A stretch of DNA of 64,000 nucleotides. It comes from Vibrio sp. J1-1 (GTDB lineage Bacteria > Pseudomonadota > Gammaproteobacteria > Enterobacterales > Vibrionaceae). Made by a program: the position numbers and the translations under genes. Below, piece by piece: positions 10,210-20,773 of the stretch. The notes beneath the pieces were generated by a model that saw only the letters and a program-made list of their open reading frames with translations, was not told the DNA's origin and did not search any database. The stretch spans positions 37,504 to 101,503 of the forward strand of contig NZ_JAKKCM010000015.1 of the NCBI RefSeq assembly GCF_021728395.1, written 5' to 3'. The stretch's first letter is position 1; each line of letters starts with the position of its first letter.

Positions 10210-10774
10210 AGCGTCTCCTTGCCTAAATACGGCTGTGCTTGCGAGTTGTTAAGTCACTTAAAGGGTGAAGTGACTTAACTCTGATTGCTTGCAATAGAGG
10301 TTGTCGGGCTATCATCGGTTAGTGTGCAACTGAGTAGCAAGACAACGTATGCAAACCCGTGTTGAGCCTAATCGTGTACCTATACGCTTAATTTACATGC
10401 GATGATATATGCAATGAATTTAAGCGCTCCTAATCAAAGTATACGTAATATTTGCTTGCAACAATGTAATAATTGACATGGTTTTTTTACAATTTGATTG
10501 CACTTGTGATTTGGGAAAAAAAGTTTCCTCTTAGTGCGGTTTCGGCGTGACCTAAATCACAGCTTAAAGTAATATTAGCGGCCTTTTTCTGCGTTCAGGC
10601 TACGGGCAATTTATCATGTTGAGCTGACTGAATATTGCTCAGCCACAAGTGGCATGACAAGTGCGATCGGCGTAGCAGAAGCCAGAATCAGATCTAAACT
10701 ATTATCCATGCCTGAGGGCATGAGTAGACCGACAACAAATACGAATCAAGAATTAATAACGAGGTAGTCAATTC
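10210..10774. other. 565-base divergent intergenic region between the phoH-like gene and rapA
   Basis: I see no convincing open frame. The stretch holds an AT-rich part with TTGACA at 10473-10478 but no good -10 at the right distance, an imperfect 42-base dyad (10385-10426) and a short hairpin CATGCC-TGAG-GGCATG near 10708-10723 in what would be the rapA leader. The rapA ribosome site GAGG lies just before its ATG. Promoters for both genes must lie here, but I cannot place them. Confidence 0.5.
10385..10426. repeat. Imperfect inverted repeat upstream of rapA
   Basis: CGCTTAA at the left edge is mirrored by TTAAGCG at the right edge, and the inner arms (TTTACATGC against GCAATGAAT) pair in part. 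It could be an operator or an RNA hairpin. There is no T-run, so it is not a normal terminator. Confidence 0.4.
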
Positions 10775-13684
10775 ATGACATTTGCTTTGGGGCAGCGCTG
10801 GATTAGCGATACGGAAAGCGATTTAGGTTTAGGTACGGTAGTTGCGATGGATGCCCGTACTGTGACGTTGATGTTTGCAGCATCAGAGGAAAACCGAGTT
10901 TACGCACGCAATGATGCACCTGTTACCCGAGTGACGTTTAACGTTGGTGATGTTATCGATTGCCAGGAAGGTTGGTCTCTGAAAGTTGAAGAAGTGCTGG
11001 AAGATGAAGGTCTGTACACCTACTTCGGTACTCGAGAAGACACACAGGAAACGGCGGTCGTACTGCGTGAGATTTTTCTGAGCAACCAAATTCGCTTCAA
11101 CAAGCCTCAAGATAAGTTGTATGCGGGTCAGATTGACCGCATGGACAACTTCGTTCTGCGTTACCGTGCACTAACCAATCAGTTTGAACAACATAAGAGC
11201 CCAATGCGTGGCCTTTGCGGTATGCGTGCTGGTCTGATCCCCCATCAGCTTTACATTGCGCATGAAGTCGGTCGCCGTCATGCTCCTCGTGTTTTACTGG
11301 CTGATGAAGTTGGTTTAGGTAAAACCATCGAAGCGGGTATGATCATTCATCAGCAAGTCTTGTCTGGCCGCGCTGAGCGCATTTTGATCGTGGTGCCTGA
11401 AACACTGCAACATCAATGGCTGGTAGAGATGATGCGTCGTTTCAATCTGCATTTCTCAATCTTTGATGAAGAGCGCTGTGTTGAAGCGTTCGCGGATGCA
11501 GAAAACCCATTTGATACCCAACAATACGTGTTGTGTTCACTGGACTTCCTACGCAAGAGCCGTAAGCGTTTTGAGCAAGCTCTGGAAGGCGAATGGGATC
11601 TACTGGTCGTCGATGAGGCGCATCACCTAGAGTGGAGTCAGGACAAACCAAGCCGTGAATACCAAGTTGTTGAAGGTTTGGCTGAACGCACACCGGGCGT
11701 ATTACTACTGACCGCAACACCAGAGCAATTAGGTCGTGAAAGTCACTTTGCTCGTCTGCGCTTGCTTGACCCTGATCGTTTTTACGATTACGAGGCGTTC
11801 GTTGAGGAAGAAGAGCAATATGCCCCAGTCGCTGACGCGATTACTTCTCTGTTTACTGGTGAAAAGCTGCCGAACGACGCCAAAAACCAAATCACTGAAT
11901 TGCTGTCTGAGCAGGATGTTGAACCGCTTTTCCGGATTATTGAAAGCAACAGTGATGAAGAGGACAAAGCGTCCGCCCGTCAGGAATTGATCGACAACCT
12001 GATGGACCGTCACGGTACGGGCCGTGTTCTATTCCGAAACACGCGTGCGGCAATCAAAGGATTCCCAGCGCGTAATGTGCACTTGATGCCAATGGATATT
12101 CCACAGCAATACACGACCTCAATGCGTGTCGCTGGCATGATTGGCGGCAAGATGAGCTCTGAAGCTCGTGCGATGAAAAACCTTTACCCTGAAGAAATTT
12201 TCCAGGAGTTTGAAGGTGACGAATCAAGCTGGTGGCAGTTTGACTCACGTGTGAACTGGCTACTGGAAAAAGTAACAGAAAAACGCAGCGAGAAGATCTT
12301 GGTTATCGCTTCTCGTGCAAGCACGGCTTTGCAGTTAGAGCAGGCGTTACGTGAACGTGAAGGCATCCGCGCGACAGTATTCCACGAAGGCATGTCTATT
12401 CTAGAACGCGACAAAGCCGCGGCTTACTTTGCTCAAGAAGAGGGCGGAGCTCAGGTTCTTATCTGTAGTGAAATTGGCTCAGAAGGTCGTAACTTCCAGT
12501 TTGCTAACCAGTTAGTGATGTTTGATCTGCCGTTTAACCCAGACTTGCTTGAACAGCGTATCGGTCGTTTAGATCGTATCGGGCAAAACCGCGATATTGA
12601 TATTCACGTTCCTTACCTGAAAGGTACATCTCAGGCGATCCTGGCTCGTTGGTTCGATGAAGGTTTGAATGCTTTTGCTGAAACCTGTCCGACTGGCCGC
12701 GCTGTTTACGATAAGTACTCGGATGCTTTGATTGAGATTCTGGCATCTGGCGATATTAGTGAGCTGGACGACATCATCGAAGAATCAGCGAAAATGAACA
12801 AACAGCTGAAGTCTCAATTGGAACAAGGTCGTGACCGTTTGCTAGAAATGCACTCTAACGGCGGCGAGAAAGCGCAACAAATCGTTGAGAAAATCTCCTC
12901 AACGGACGGCGATACTAATCTGGTGACCTTTGCTCTATCACTGTTCGACACGATTGGTCTGAACCAGGACGACAAGGGTGAAAACGCACTGGTTGTGACG
13001 CCATCTGAACACATGATGGTACCGAGCTACCCAGGCCTGCCTTATGAAGGTGCGACCATCACTTTCGATCGTGAAACCGCTCTGTCTCGTGAAGATATGC
13101 ACTTTATCAGCTGGGAGCACCCAATGATCCAAGGTGGTATCGATCTTCTGATGAGCGAAGGCGTGGGTACGTCTGCAGTTTCTTTGCTGAAGAATAAAGC
13201 CCTACCAGTCGGCACGATTCTGCTTGAATTGATTTACGCTGTGGATGCCCAAGCTCCGAAACGCAGTGGGATTGCTCGCTTCTTGCCGAAAACGCCGATT
13301 CGCCTAATGATGGATGCTCGCGGTAACGACTTGTCTGCGCAAGTTGAGTTTGAAAGCTTCAACCGTCAGCTTAGCCCGGTAAACCGCCACCTTAGCAGTA
13401 AGCTGGTGACGTCCGTGCAAAAAGATGTGCATCGTTTGATAGAAGCGGGTGAGGAACTGGTTGAGCAGAAAGTCGAAGAAGTGCGCAAGCAGGCTCAGCA
13501 AGATATGCAGCATAGTTTGAACGCAGAGCTTGAGCGTTTGCAGGCACTGAAAGCGGTCAATCCGAACATTCGTGATGAAGAAATTGAAACGATTGAAGAA
13601 CAGATTAAAGAGCTGACAGGCTACATTAACCAAGCTCAGGTCCAGCTGGATTCGTTACGTTTAATTGTGGTTAGTCACAACTAA
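10775..13684 (+). CDS. rapA: RNA polymerase-associated ATPase RapA (HepA)
   Basis: RapA is a Swi2/Snf2-type ATPase that binds RNA polymerase and helps it recycle after transcription, chiefly under high salt. The 969-residue protein (E. coli 968) has the N-terminal Tudor-like region ([15 protein letters not shown]), Walker [13 protein letters not shown], the helicase box II DEAHH, and C-terminal helicase motifs [12 protein letters not shown] and [11 protein letters not shown]. The C-terminal 150 residues are coiled-coil-like and rich in E, Q and K. In E. coli rluA follows directly; here an Nramp-like gene on the other strand sits between them. Confidence 0.97.
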   Translation: MTFALGQRWISDTESDLGLGTVVAMDARTVTLMFAASEENRVYARNDAPVTRVTFNVGDVIDCQEGWSLKVEEVLEDEGLYTYFGTREDTQETAVVLREIFLSNQIRFNKPQDKLYAGQIDRMDNFVLRYRALTNQFEQHKSPMRGLCGMRAGLIPHQLYIAHEVGRRHAPRVLLADEVGLGKTIEAGMIIHQQVLSGRAERILIVVPETLQHQWLVEMMRRFNLHFSIFDEERCVEAFADAENPFDTQQYVLCSLDFLRKSRKRFEQALEGEWDLLVVDEAHHLEWSQDKPSREYQVVEGLAERTPGVLLLTATPEQLGRESHFARLRLLDPDRFYDYEAFVEEEEQYAPVADAITSLFTGEKLPNDAKNQITELLSEQDVEPLFRIIESNSDEEDKASARQELIDNLMDRHGTGRVLFRNTRAAIKGFPARNVHLMPMDIPQQYTTSMRVAGMIGGKMSSEARAMKNLYPEEIFQEFEGDESSWWQFDSRVNWLLEKVTEKRSEKILVIASRASTALQLEQALREREGIRATVFHEGMSILERDKAAAYFAQEEGGAQVLICSEIGSEGRNFQFANQLVMFDLPFNPDLLEQRIGRLDRIGQNRDIDIHVPYLKGTSQAILARWFDEGLNAFAETCPTGRAVYDKYSDALIEILASGDISELDDIIEESAKMNKQLKSQLEQGRDRLLEMHSNGGEKAQQIVEKISSTDGDTNLVTFALSLFDTIGLNQDDKGENALVVTPSEHMMVPSYPGLPYEGATITFDRETALSREDMHFISWEHPMIQGGIDLLMSEGVGTSAVSLLKNKALPVGTILLELIYAVDAQAPKRSGIARFLPKTPIRLMMDARGNDLSAQVEFESFNRQLSPVNRHLSSKLVTSVQKDVHRLIEAGEELVEQKVEEVRKQAQQDMQHSLNAELERLQALKAVNPNIRDEEIETIEEQIKELTGYINQAQVQLDSLRLIVVSHN

Positions 13685-13708
13685 GCTTAAAGACGCAAAC
13701 CAAATATT

Positions 13709-13740
13709 AAAGGCCTTCAATTGAAGGCCTTTTTCTTTTT
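13709..13740. terminator. Bidirectional terminator between rapA and the Nramp-like gene
   Basis: The stem AAAGGCCTTC-AATT-GAAGGCCTTT is followed by TTCTTTTT on the plus strand. It lies between two convergent stop codons and can serve both genes. Confidence 0.88.
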
Positions 13741-13772
13741 AGATGCGTACTTTTTAGCTGCTTAGCAGCCTA

Positions 13773-15035
13773 TTACATTAGCCACTTCCACCAGATAAAC
13801 ACCGCTAGGAAGCCGAACAGGTAAATCAAACCGGCAATCGACAACCATTTCAGTTTACGGCCCACGGCCAGTTCCTTAGGCAAGTCTGTTTTACTCACAA
13901 GGGTGTAGTTTAATAGCGCAAAGAATGGTGTCGTCATAAACGCCAGAATCATCGCAAAGTTCAACATTGGCAATAGCGCTGAAGCCCAAAAGATCACGAT
14001 ACCCAGTGCAAGTAAAGAAACGACCAGCATGATCGCGGAGGTAGCTTTCGGGTTTGTGTCTGGTTGCGAGCGCAATAGACGCTGAGAGTCTGAAATAACG
14101 CGCGAGTAGCCATCAATAACCGTGATTGTACTGCCGAAAATACAAAAGAACGCAATTACCGCGATTAGGTAACGAGACCACTCGCCGATCGTTGAGGCAT
14201 ACAAACCGACAAGCTGGTGGGAGAAGCCGACCCCAGAACTTTTCAGCTCAACACCAGAGCCATGCAACATCAGTGAGCCCAATGATAAAAAGACAATCGC
14301 AAGAATCGCAGTACCAATATAACCGACGTTAAAGTCGAACAGAGCAGATCGAGCAGTCACTTCTTGCTCACTGGACTGGCGTTTTAACCATGCCGAGGTT
14401 AAACACGAAATCTCGATAGGAGCAGGCATCCAACCCATCGTCACAACAATAAAGCCAATCGCTGCAATGGACCAAGGTGAAGGCGGCTCGAAGTTCGCCA
14501 CTTGCTCAACAGGGTTGCCAAATGCAATCGCGACGGCAAGCAGTGTCGTAATGGCCAGAACTGACATGATGACTTTAGATAGCGTGTCCAGCGCTTTGTA
14601 GTGTCCAGCAAAAAGAATGATCAGACACGTCGCGATCACAATGATGCTCAGTGAGGCCATGGATAACGAAAATGGAATAAAATAGCCCAACAAGCTCGCA
14701 CTGAACATTAACAAGGCTGCGGTATTAATCACGGCAGAAACGGCGCTTAAGAATAGAAATGCCCATAGGTAAGGGCGGCCCATTTTCGCGTAGCCTTCAA
14801 CCAATGTTTTACCTGTACCCATGGTGTACTGCACGCCTGCGCGGAAAAAAGGGTATTTAAAAAAGTTTACCAGCAGAATAAGCGCGGCGAGTTGCCAGCC
14901 ATAGATAGCACCAGCTTTGGTGGATGCGACGAGGTGAGAGCCTCCGACGGCCGCAGAAGCCATAAGGATCCCTGGGCCTAGCGAGCGAAAGAATAAGGAT
15001 ATTTTGGATTGGGGTGGTGTTATAGCGGAGTCCAT
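13773..15035 (-). CDS. Nramp-like transporter lacking the canonical metal-binding motifs
   Basis: The 420-residue protein is an integral membrane protein with about 11 hydrophobic segments and the Nramp-type opening LGPGILMASAAVGGSHLVAST plus a following GW. In classical Mn/Fe transporters the first helix carries DPGN and the sixth carries MPH. Here the matching places read VGGS and MPAP, so it belongs to a divergent branch whose substrate I cannot tell; it should not be assumed to move Mn2+ or Fe2+. I start at ATG 15035, with AAGGA nine bases upstream, not at the TTG at 15068. It is transcribed opposite to rapA and rluA, which are neighbours in E. coli, so it is likely an insertion into that pair. 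Confidence 0.75.
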   Translation of the reverse strand: MDSAITPPQSKISLFFRSLGPGILMASAAVGGSHLVASTKAGAIYGWQLAALILLVNFFKYPFFRAGVQYTMGTGKTLVEGYAKMGRPYLWAFLFLSAVSAVINTAALLMFSASLLGYFIPFSLSMASLSIIVIATCLIILFAGHYKALDTLSKVIMSVLAITTLLAVAIAFGNPVEQVANFEPPSPWSIAAIGFIVVTMGWMPAPIEISCLTSAWLKRQSSEQEVTARSALFDFNVGYIGTAILAIVFLSLGSLMLHGSGVELKSSGVGFSHQLVGLYASTIGEWSRYLIAVIAFFCIFGSTITVIDGYSRVISDSQRLLRSQPDTNPKATSAIMLVVSLLALGIVIFWASALLPMLNFAMILAFMTTPFFALLNYTLVSKTDLPKELAVGRKLKWLSIAGLIYLFGFLAVFIWWKWLM

Positions 15036-15419
15036 GCTTCGTGTCCTTGTTATTTTATTTGTTCCCAAGTGAGCTTGGGCGAGCGCATCACAGCATAAAT
15101 TCGGGTGAACGGAGAATTAATGACGTTAAGCACAGTGGTAATGTTTTAATAATGTGTTTGAACCTGAATGTATTTTTTGTATGTCTAATTTGAAGCTTCA
15201 AGGATATGAAGTCTCATGAATAGCAGGCTTTCTCTAGCACTCTATAAAGTTATTACTCACCTTGTCAAACTATATTTACATTCCCGATTTTTGTGTTTTC
15301 GATGCAACGGTTGACATTACATTTCCTTTTGTTTTGTAAGGTTATGGTTTCAAATAAAATGCGTTTTTGATATGTCCTCGCTATAATCGCGGCGTTTTTA
15401 TTTTGCAGAGATTCCACTG
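15036..15419. other. Divergent promoter region, Nramp-like gene / rluA
   Basis: This is 384 bases of AT-rich sequence without an open frame I would support. A TTGACA at 15311 and a TATAAT at 15382-15387 (in the context CGCTATAATCGCGGCG, about 30 bases before the rluA ATG) are the best promoter elements, though they do not pair with each other at the normal distance. Confidence 0.4.
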
Positions 15420-16172
15420 ATGGCCATGCTTGAATACACGCCTCCAACCGATCCTTGGATTGATATTGTTTTTGAAGATGATGAGATTCTGGCGGTTAAT
15501 AAGCCTTCGGGGCTATTGTCGGTTCCCGGAAGACTTGCTGAGCATTACGATAGTATGTGGAGTCGGCTAAATGAGCAGTATCCGGACATTCAAGTTGTAC
15601 ATCGTTTGGACATGTCCACTTCGGGGTTAATGGTATTAGCGAAAAATAAACCGGCGGAAAGTGCGCTAAAGAAACAGTTTCAGTATCGTTTAACGCACAA
15701 AATTTACTACGCCCGTGTTTGGGGGCATCTTGAACAGAAAGAGGGTGAGGTTGACTTGCCGTTGATCTGTGATTGGCCGAATCGTCCATTGCAGAAAGTC
15801 TGCTTTGAAGATGGTAAACCATCCAAAACACAATTCCAGGTTGCTAAACTCGAAGAGCACGAAAATGGTGTGAAGACGACAATTGTACGTCTACTGCCTA
15901 TTACAGGCCGGTCTCATCAACTCCGTGTCCACATGCAAGCGATAGGGCATCCCATTGTTGGCGATGAGTTTTACGCAACCGAAGAGGCATTGGCATTTTC
16001 TGAGCGTTTAGAGCTGCACGCTGCTGAGCTGAGCTTTTACCATCCCCAAACGGAGTTACTGAGTCGTATTTTTGTTCCGTGTGATTTTTACCCGGAAGCT
16101 GAAGCGATGATCTTTGACTATTTCGACCCAGAGCGTAAATTACCAGATTACAAAACACTGCCACGTCCATAA
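15420..16172 (+). CDS. rluA: Dual-specificity tRNA/23S rRNA pseudouridine synthase RluA
   Basis: RluA makes pseudouridine 746 in 23S rRNA and pseudouridine 32 in several tRNAs. The catalytic motif HRLDMSTSG and the motifs NKPSGLLSVPG, DLPLICDWPNRP and PITGRSHQLRVHM are those of RluA, not of RluC or RluD, and there is no S4 domain. The protein has 250 residues against 219 in E. coli; the extra part is a C-terminal tail (YPEAEAMIFDYFDPERK onward). ATG at 15420 gives M-A-M-L-E-Y. The next gene starts 32 bases downstream and is probably co-transcribed. Confidence 0.95.
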   Translation: MAMLEYTPPTDPWIDIVFEDDEILAVNKPSGLLSVPGRLAEHYDSMWSRLNEQYPDIQVVHRLDMSTSGLMVLAKNKPAESALKKQFQYRLTHKIYYARVWGHLEQKEGEVDLPLICDWPNRPLQKVCFEDGKPSKTQFQVAKLEEHENGVKTTIVRLLPITGRSHQLRVHMQAIGHPIVGDEFYATEEALAFSERLELHAAELSFYHPQTELLSRIFVPCDFYPEAEAMIFDYFDPERKLPDYKTLPRP

Positions 16173-16204
16173 ACTCATTCTAAGGCAGTGAACAAGGAGC
16201 CGTT

Positions 16205-17167
16205 ATGTTACTGCCAAAAGTTGTCTTTCTTGACCGGGCGACTATCCCTGCCCATGTTCAAGTACCGCGCCCTAGCTTTGAGCATGAGTGGGTTGAGTAT
16301 GGTCTTACTTCACCAGATCAAGTGGTCGAGCGACTTGCTGATGCAGAGATTGTCATCAGCAACAAAGTCATTCTTGATCAGCAAGTGCTGAATCAATTGC
16401 CTAAGCTACGTATGGTGGCGGTTGCTGCGACTGGTTTTAATAACGTTGATGTTGAATACTGCGCAAACCAAAATATTGCTGTTGCGAATGTTCAAGGCTA
16501 TGCGATCCAAACCGTTCCGGAACATGTGATTGCTATGTTGTTCGCGCTACGCCGCAATCTCTTCGGTTATCATCAAGATATTGCAGCAGGCGAGTGGCAG
16601 CGAAACAAGCAGTTTTGCTTTTTCACTCACCCTATTGGTGATATTGGTGGAAGTACATTAGGCATCATAGGTAGTGGTGCATTGGGACAGGCAACAGCAA
16701 AATTAGCGCAAGCTTTAGGGATGAAAGTACTGTTTTCTGAACGAAAAGGTGTGGCTGAATGCCGACAAGGCTATGTACCGTTCGAAGACGTTCTCAAGCA
16801 ATCGGATGCAATTACACTGCATTGCCCATTGAATGAACACACGCGTAATCTAATTGCTGACGCGGAGTTAAAGCAAATGAAGCCCACTGCTATCTTGATT
16901 AATACCGGACGCGGTGGGTTGGTTGACGAACAGGCTGCGGTGGATGCACTGAAAAGTGGTGAAATTTCGGCGGCGGGTTTTGATGTGTTTACTCAAGAGC
17001 CGGCTGATGAAAGCAATCCTTTGATCGCAAACATGGCGATGCCAAACTTGCTGCTGACCCCTCATGTTGCATGGGGCAGTGACTCTTCTATTCAGCGTTT
17101 AGCTGACATCTTAATTGAAAATATTAATGCGTTTGAACGCGGAGAAAGAGTCAACCGCGTTGTATAA
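16205..17167 (+). CDS. D-2-hydroxyacid dehydrogenase (glycerate/hydroxypyruvate reductase-like)
   Basis: The 320-residue enzyme belongs to the D-isomer-specific 2-hydroxyacid dehydrogenases, which reduce 2-keto acids with NAD(P)H. The Rossmann motif is GIIGSGALGQATA (about residues 153-165). The catalytic Arg is in NTGRGGLVDE, the Glu in DVFTQEP and the His in LTPHVAW. Overall it is closest to glycerate dehydrogenase (HprA-like) proteins, but the substrate cannot be read from the sequence. The ribosome site AAGGAG lies six bases before ATG 16205. A terminator follows. Confidence 0.85.
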   Translation: MLLPKVVFLDRATIPAHVQVPRPSFEHEWVEYGLTSPDQVVERLADAEIVISNKVILDQQVLNQLPKLRMVAVAATGFNNVDVEYCANQNIAVANVQGYAIQTVPEHVIAMLFALRRNLFGYHQDIAAGEWQRNKQFCFFTHPIGDIGGSTLGIIGSGALGQATAKLAQALGMKVLFSERKGVAECRQGYVPFEDVLKQSDAITLHCPLNEHTRNLIADAELKQMKPTAILINTGRGGLVDEQAAVDALKSGEISAAGFDVFTQEPADESNPLIANMAMPNLLLTPHVAWGSDSSIQRLADILIENINAFERGERVNRVV

Positions 17168-17186
17168 GCACTATTGCCTCAATAAA

Positions 17187-17215
17187 AAAAAGCAGACGAT
17201 GTCGTCTGCTTTTAT
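17187..17215. terminator. Bidirectional terminator between the dehydrogenase gene and darP
   Basis: AAAAGCAGACGA-TG-TCGTCTGCTTTT forms a nearly perfect hairpin with A-run and T-run on either side, suited to stop both convergent genes. Confidence 0.88.
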
Positions 17216-17234
17216 CGGTTTATTTTTCTGAGAA

Positions 17235-17762
17235 TCAGAACTCTTCTTCGTTGAGTCCTTTCAGTATTTGGAAAATTTCTCGGTACGCTTTCGCTGGCTT
17301 ACCAGATTTTTTCTCTTTTGCTGCTTGACGAGCAAGTTGACGTAGACGTTGACGATCGGCTTCTGGGTACAGTTCCATTACGTCATCAATGGCTTTATCG
17401 CCTTCTTCAACCACACGATCACGCAATGCTTCCAGCTTGTGAAAGACTGCCGTCAATTGAGAGTGCTTGTTACGAACTTTATCCAGTGCTGCTTGGATTG
17501 GTTCTGGATCTTCATGACGCATCAACTTACCGATACGTTGCAATTGGCGACGACGCGCTTCGTTTTTAAAGCGTTGTGCATCAGCAATTGCTTCTCGCAG
17601 GTCTTCGCTCAATGGAAACTTTTCTAGAACGGCAGGCTTTAGGCCTACAAGCTCTTCGCCTAGCTTTTGCAGTTCTTCCATGTCTCGCTTCATCTCGGAT
17701 TTACTTACCCAGATGATCTCTTCTTCTGGTTCCCATGGCGCTTTTTGATTCTTACGTGCCAT
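17235..17762 (-). CDS. darP: Ribosome biogenesis factor DarP (YjgA)
   Basis: DarP/YjgA binds late 50S precursors and helps 23S rRNA and the peptidyl transferase centre mature. The 175-residue protein is highly charged and mostly helical, and carries the family stretches [23 protein letters not shown] (17 onward), [13 protein letters not shown] and [13 protein letters not shown]. It is divergent from pmbA, as in E. coli, with a gap of 110 bases that must hold both promoters. Confidence 0.94.
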   Translation of the reverse strand: MARKNQKAPWEPEEEIIWVSKSEMKRDMEELQKLGEELVGLKPAVLEKFPLSEDLREAIADAQRFKNEARRRQLQRIGKLMRHEDPEPIQAALDKVRNKHSQLTAVFHKLEALRDRVVEEGDKAIDDVMELYPEADRQRLRQLARQAAKEKKSGKPAKAYREIFQILKGLNEEEF

Positions 17763-17872
17763 TTCAGTTGCCTGTGTTTTGATTAATATTATGACTATTT
17801 TAACAAGAATCGTGGGGAGAAAGCGAAATTCTTGTTATTCTATTGAACATCAAATACAAGATGTGAAAGACA

Positions 17873-19216
17873 ATGGATATTAAACAGCAGGTTGCTGAGC
17901 AACGTACCGAGCTAGAACAGGCCGTCGCAAGAGCACTAAAGCTTGCATCGGCTAAGTCTGATGCCGCAGAAGTCGCAATTACTAAAAGCACTGGTTTAAG
18001 TGTTTCTACCCGTATGGGGGACGTAGAAAATGTCGAATTCAATAGCGATGGTGCACTCGGCATTACCGTTTACCGAGGTCAACGTAAGGGCAGTGCGTCT
18101 ACGTCCGATCTGAGTGAGGCTGCGATTGAACAAACCGTTATCGCGGCGCTGGATATTGCTCATTACACATCCGAAGACCCGTTCGCAGGGCCAGCAGCAA
18201 AAGAGTACATGGTTGACTCTATACCAGATTTGGACTTGTTCCATCCAGATTCTCCTGATCCGGATTACGCTGCAAAAGTGGCGATAGCGGCAGAAAAAGA
18301 AGCGCTAAGCTACGACAGCGCCATTAAACAAAGTGATGGTGCGAGCTACGATAGCCACTATGGCGTGAAAGTCTACGGTAATAGTCACGGCCTACTTGCA
18401 AGCTACGCTTCGAGCCGTCATAGCACCAGTTGTTGTGTGATTGGTGTCGGTAAGAACGGAGAAATGGAGCGTGATTACAGCTACACGGTTGCACGTCATC
18501 GTGATGACCTCTGGACACCAGAAACGGTAGGGCGTAAAGCCGCTGAAAACACCGTAAACCGTTTGGATGCACAGCGACTAAAAACGGGACAATACCCAAT
18601 TATGTTTGCCGCAGATGTTGCGACAGGTCTGATTGGTCATTTGGTTATGGCGATAAGTGGTGGCAACCTTTACCGTCAATCGTCCTTCCTTCTTGATCAT
18701 CTTGGTAAGCAAATTCTGCCAGAGTGGTTCAATATTTCAGAGTGCCCGCACGTATTACGCGGTTTGGCATCTAGCCCGTTTGACAGTGAAGGGGTCTACA
18801 CTCAAGATCGTGAAATCATCACCGATGGTGTACTGGCTACTTATTTATTGACCAGTTATGCGGCGCGTAAAATGAAAATGGATCCTACTGGTCATGCTGG
18901 TGGTATTCATAACTGGTACGTGAAATCGACTGGACAAAACTTTGAGCAGATGCTGAAAGAGCTTGGTACTGGCCTGCTGGTAACTGAAGTGATGGGGCAA
19001 GGTGTGAATGTCGTAACGGGGGATTACTCTCGTGGCGCGGCTGGTTTCTGGGTCGAAAACGGTGAAATTCAGTATCCAGTGTCTGAAATTACCATTGCGG
19101 GTAATTTAAAAGAAATGTTCAACAAAATCGTTGCCGTAGGCAGTGATGTGGAAACACGCTCTCAGATTCAGACGGGTTCTATCTTGCTGGATACAATGAA
19201 GGTTGCTGGCGAGTAA
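17873..19216 (+). CDS. pmbA: Metalloprotease subunit PmbA (TldE)
   Basis: PmbA is the non-catalytic partner of TldD; it shares the fold but lacks the HExxxH zinc site, and I see none here. The 447-residue length is normal (E. coli 450). Family stretches include [23 protein letters not shown] near the N-terminus, [15 protein letters not shown] and GNLKEMF near the C-terminus. Together with tldD at 7315 the pair is complete in this window. Confidence 0.96.
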   Translation: MDIKQQVAEQRTELEQAVARALKLASAKSDAAEVAITKSTGLSVSTRMGDVENVEFNSDGALGITVYRGQRKGSASTSDLSEAAIEQTVIAALDIAHYTSEDPFAGPAAKEYMVDSIPDLDLFHPDSPDPDYAAKVAIAAEKEALSYDSAIKQSDGASYDSHYGVKVYGNSHGLLASYASSRHSTSCCVIGVGKNGEMERDYSYTVARHRDDLWTPETVGRKAAENTVNRLDAQRLKTGQYPIMFAADVATGLIGHLVMAISGGNLYRQSSFLLDHLGKQILPEWFNISECPHVLRGLASSPFDSEGVYTQDREIITDGVLATYLLTSYAARKMKMDPTGHAGGIHNWYVKSTGQNFEQMLKELGTGLLVTEVMGQGVNVVTGDYSRGAAGFWVENGEIQYPVSEITIAGNLKEMFNKIVAVGSDVETRSQIQTGSILLDTMKVAGE

Positions 19217-19228
19217 TCTAACCAAATA

Positions 19229-19264
19229 CAAAAAAGCCTGATGTATGCATCAGGCTTTTTTATT
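19229..19264. terminator. Bidirectional terminator between pmbA and mgtE
   Basis: AAAAAAGCCTGATG-TATG-CATCAGGCTTTTTT forms a strong stem with A and T runs on both sides, placed between the two convergent genes. Confidence 0.92.
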
Positions 19265-19281
19265 ATTCGTGAGCGACAACT

Positions 19282-20637
19282 TTAGATCATGATGGTTGCG
19301 AGCCCGAGGAATACCGATAGACCAATAACATCCGTGACGGTTGTCAGCGCCATACCACCAGCCAAAGCCGGATCGATGTTCATCTTTTTCAGCAGAATTG
19401 GAATGCTCACCCCTGCAATACCGGCAACGAGTAAATTGGTTAGCATTGCTGCAGAGATAATGCCACCTAGCATCCAGTTGCCCTTCCAGGCTACGACAAT
19501 ACCACCGATGATCAGCGCCCACATGATGCCGTTAAGCAAACCAATCGCCGCTTCTTTTATCAGCAGTTCGCGTTTATTCGAGTCACCGATGTGACCAAGG
19601 GCAAGGCCTCGAATGACAAGTGCTACTGTCTGGTTGCCAGCAACACCACCCATAGATGGTACGATGGTCATCAAGACCGCAATCGCCGCCATTTGGTCCA
19701 GAGTGGCTTCAAACATGTTAGAAACTGAAGCTGCAGCTAGCGCTGCTAGGACATTGGCACCTAACCAAATACTACGTTTACGCGCAGATTTTACGACAGG
19801 TGCGAAGGTATCTTCATCATCGTCCATACCCGCCATACTCATCATCGAGTGTTCAGCGTCTTCACGAATAACGTCAACCACGTCATCGATAGTGATACGA
19901 CCAACCAGGTGTTGATTTTCATCCACGACCGGAGCAGACACCCAATTACGACGTTCAAACAGGCTCGCGACATCAGAATCACTGGTGTCCACCATGATCG
20001 CTTCGTCCGCATCTTCCATAACATCGATAATTTTGACGTCAGGTTGGGTCGTGATCAGCGTTGTGATTGGTAGTTCACCTATCAGTTTGCTTTCTTCATC
20101 AATGACATACAAAGCATCTGTCGCTTCTGGCAGTTCGCCTTTCATGCGTAGATAGCGTAAGACTACATCGACGTCTACGTCACCACGAATGGTGATAACG
20201 TCGGTGTTCATTAGTCCACCAGCGGTATCTTCGGGGTAGGACAGGGCTGTTTCAACGCGAAGACGATCTGCTGAGTCCATTTGGGATAGGACTTCGCGTG
20301 ATAGATCATCTGGCAAACTACGGAGTACGTAAGCAACGTCATCGGTATCCATGCCTTCTGTCGCTTCTGCAAGCGCTTCAGGCGCCATTTTGGATACAAG
20401 GTTGTCTTTGACGTCTTCGTTGAGTTCATCAAGAATCTCACCGTAGTCTTCAGGGTCGGTCAGCTGCCAAAGCACGTCACGGCTTTTACGTGGAGCCGCT
20501 TCTAATAGGTGAGCGATATCCTCAGGTTCCATGTCCTGTAGTTGACGGCGAACATGGACGAAGCGTCCGTTTTCCAACGCTTCTGTGACTTCTTGGAGGG
20601 CTTGGTGAGCTTGGTCGAATTCTATTTGCTCTGCCAT
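19282..20637 (-). CDS. mgtE: Magnesium transporter MgtE
   Basis: MgtE is a gated Mg2+ channel of the inner membrane. The 451-residue protein has the usual order: a helical N domain (about 1-130; LEAAPRKSRDVLWQL, LPDDLSREVLSQMD), a pair of CBS domains (about 135-255; ELPITTLI, VGRITIDDVVDVI), then five membrane helices from about 285 to the end, with PSMGGVAGNQ, an MgtE hallmark, in the pore. GGGAGGA precedes ATG 20637. I see no M-box riboswitch in the short upstream region, so regulation is probably through the cytosolic Mg2+-sensing domains. Confidence 0.95.
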   Translation of the reverse strand: MAEQIEFDQAHQALQEVTEALENGRFVHVRRQLQDMEPEDIAHLLEAAPRKSRDVLWQLTDPEDYGEILDELNEDVKDNLVSKMAPEALAEATEGMDTDDVAYVLRSLPDDLSREVLSQMDSADRLRVETALSYPEDTAGGLMNTDVITIRGDVDVDVVLRYLRMKGELPEATDALYVIDEESKLIGELPITTLITTQPDVKIIDVMEDADEAIMVDTSDSDVASLFERRNWVSAPVVDENQHLVGRITIDDVVDVIREDAEHSMMSMAGMDDDEDTFAPVVKSARKRSIWLGANVLAALAAASVSNMFEATLDQMAAIAVLMTIVPSMGGVAGNQTVALVIRGLALGHIGDSNKRELLIKEAAIGLLNGIMWALIIGGIVVAWKGNWMLGGIISAAMLTNLLVAGIAGVSIPILLKKMNIDPALAGGMALTTVTDVIGLSVFLGLATIMI

Positions 20638-20773
20638 TCGTTCCTCCCAATTCCTGATGTTTACAATGCGTTGAATAATAACTTAATTCTAGGCGCCTTT
20701 TAATAACAACTTGTGAAACTAAACAAAATTATTTGCTAAAAGAAAGCAACTCAGCAAAATAACGGAGGGATAT

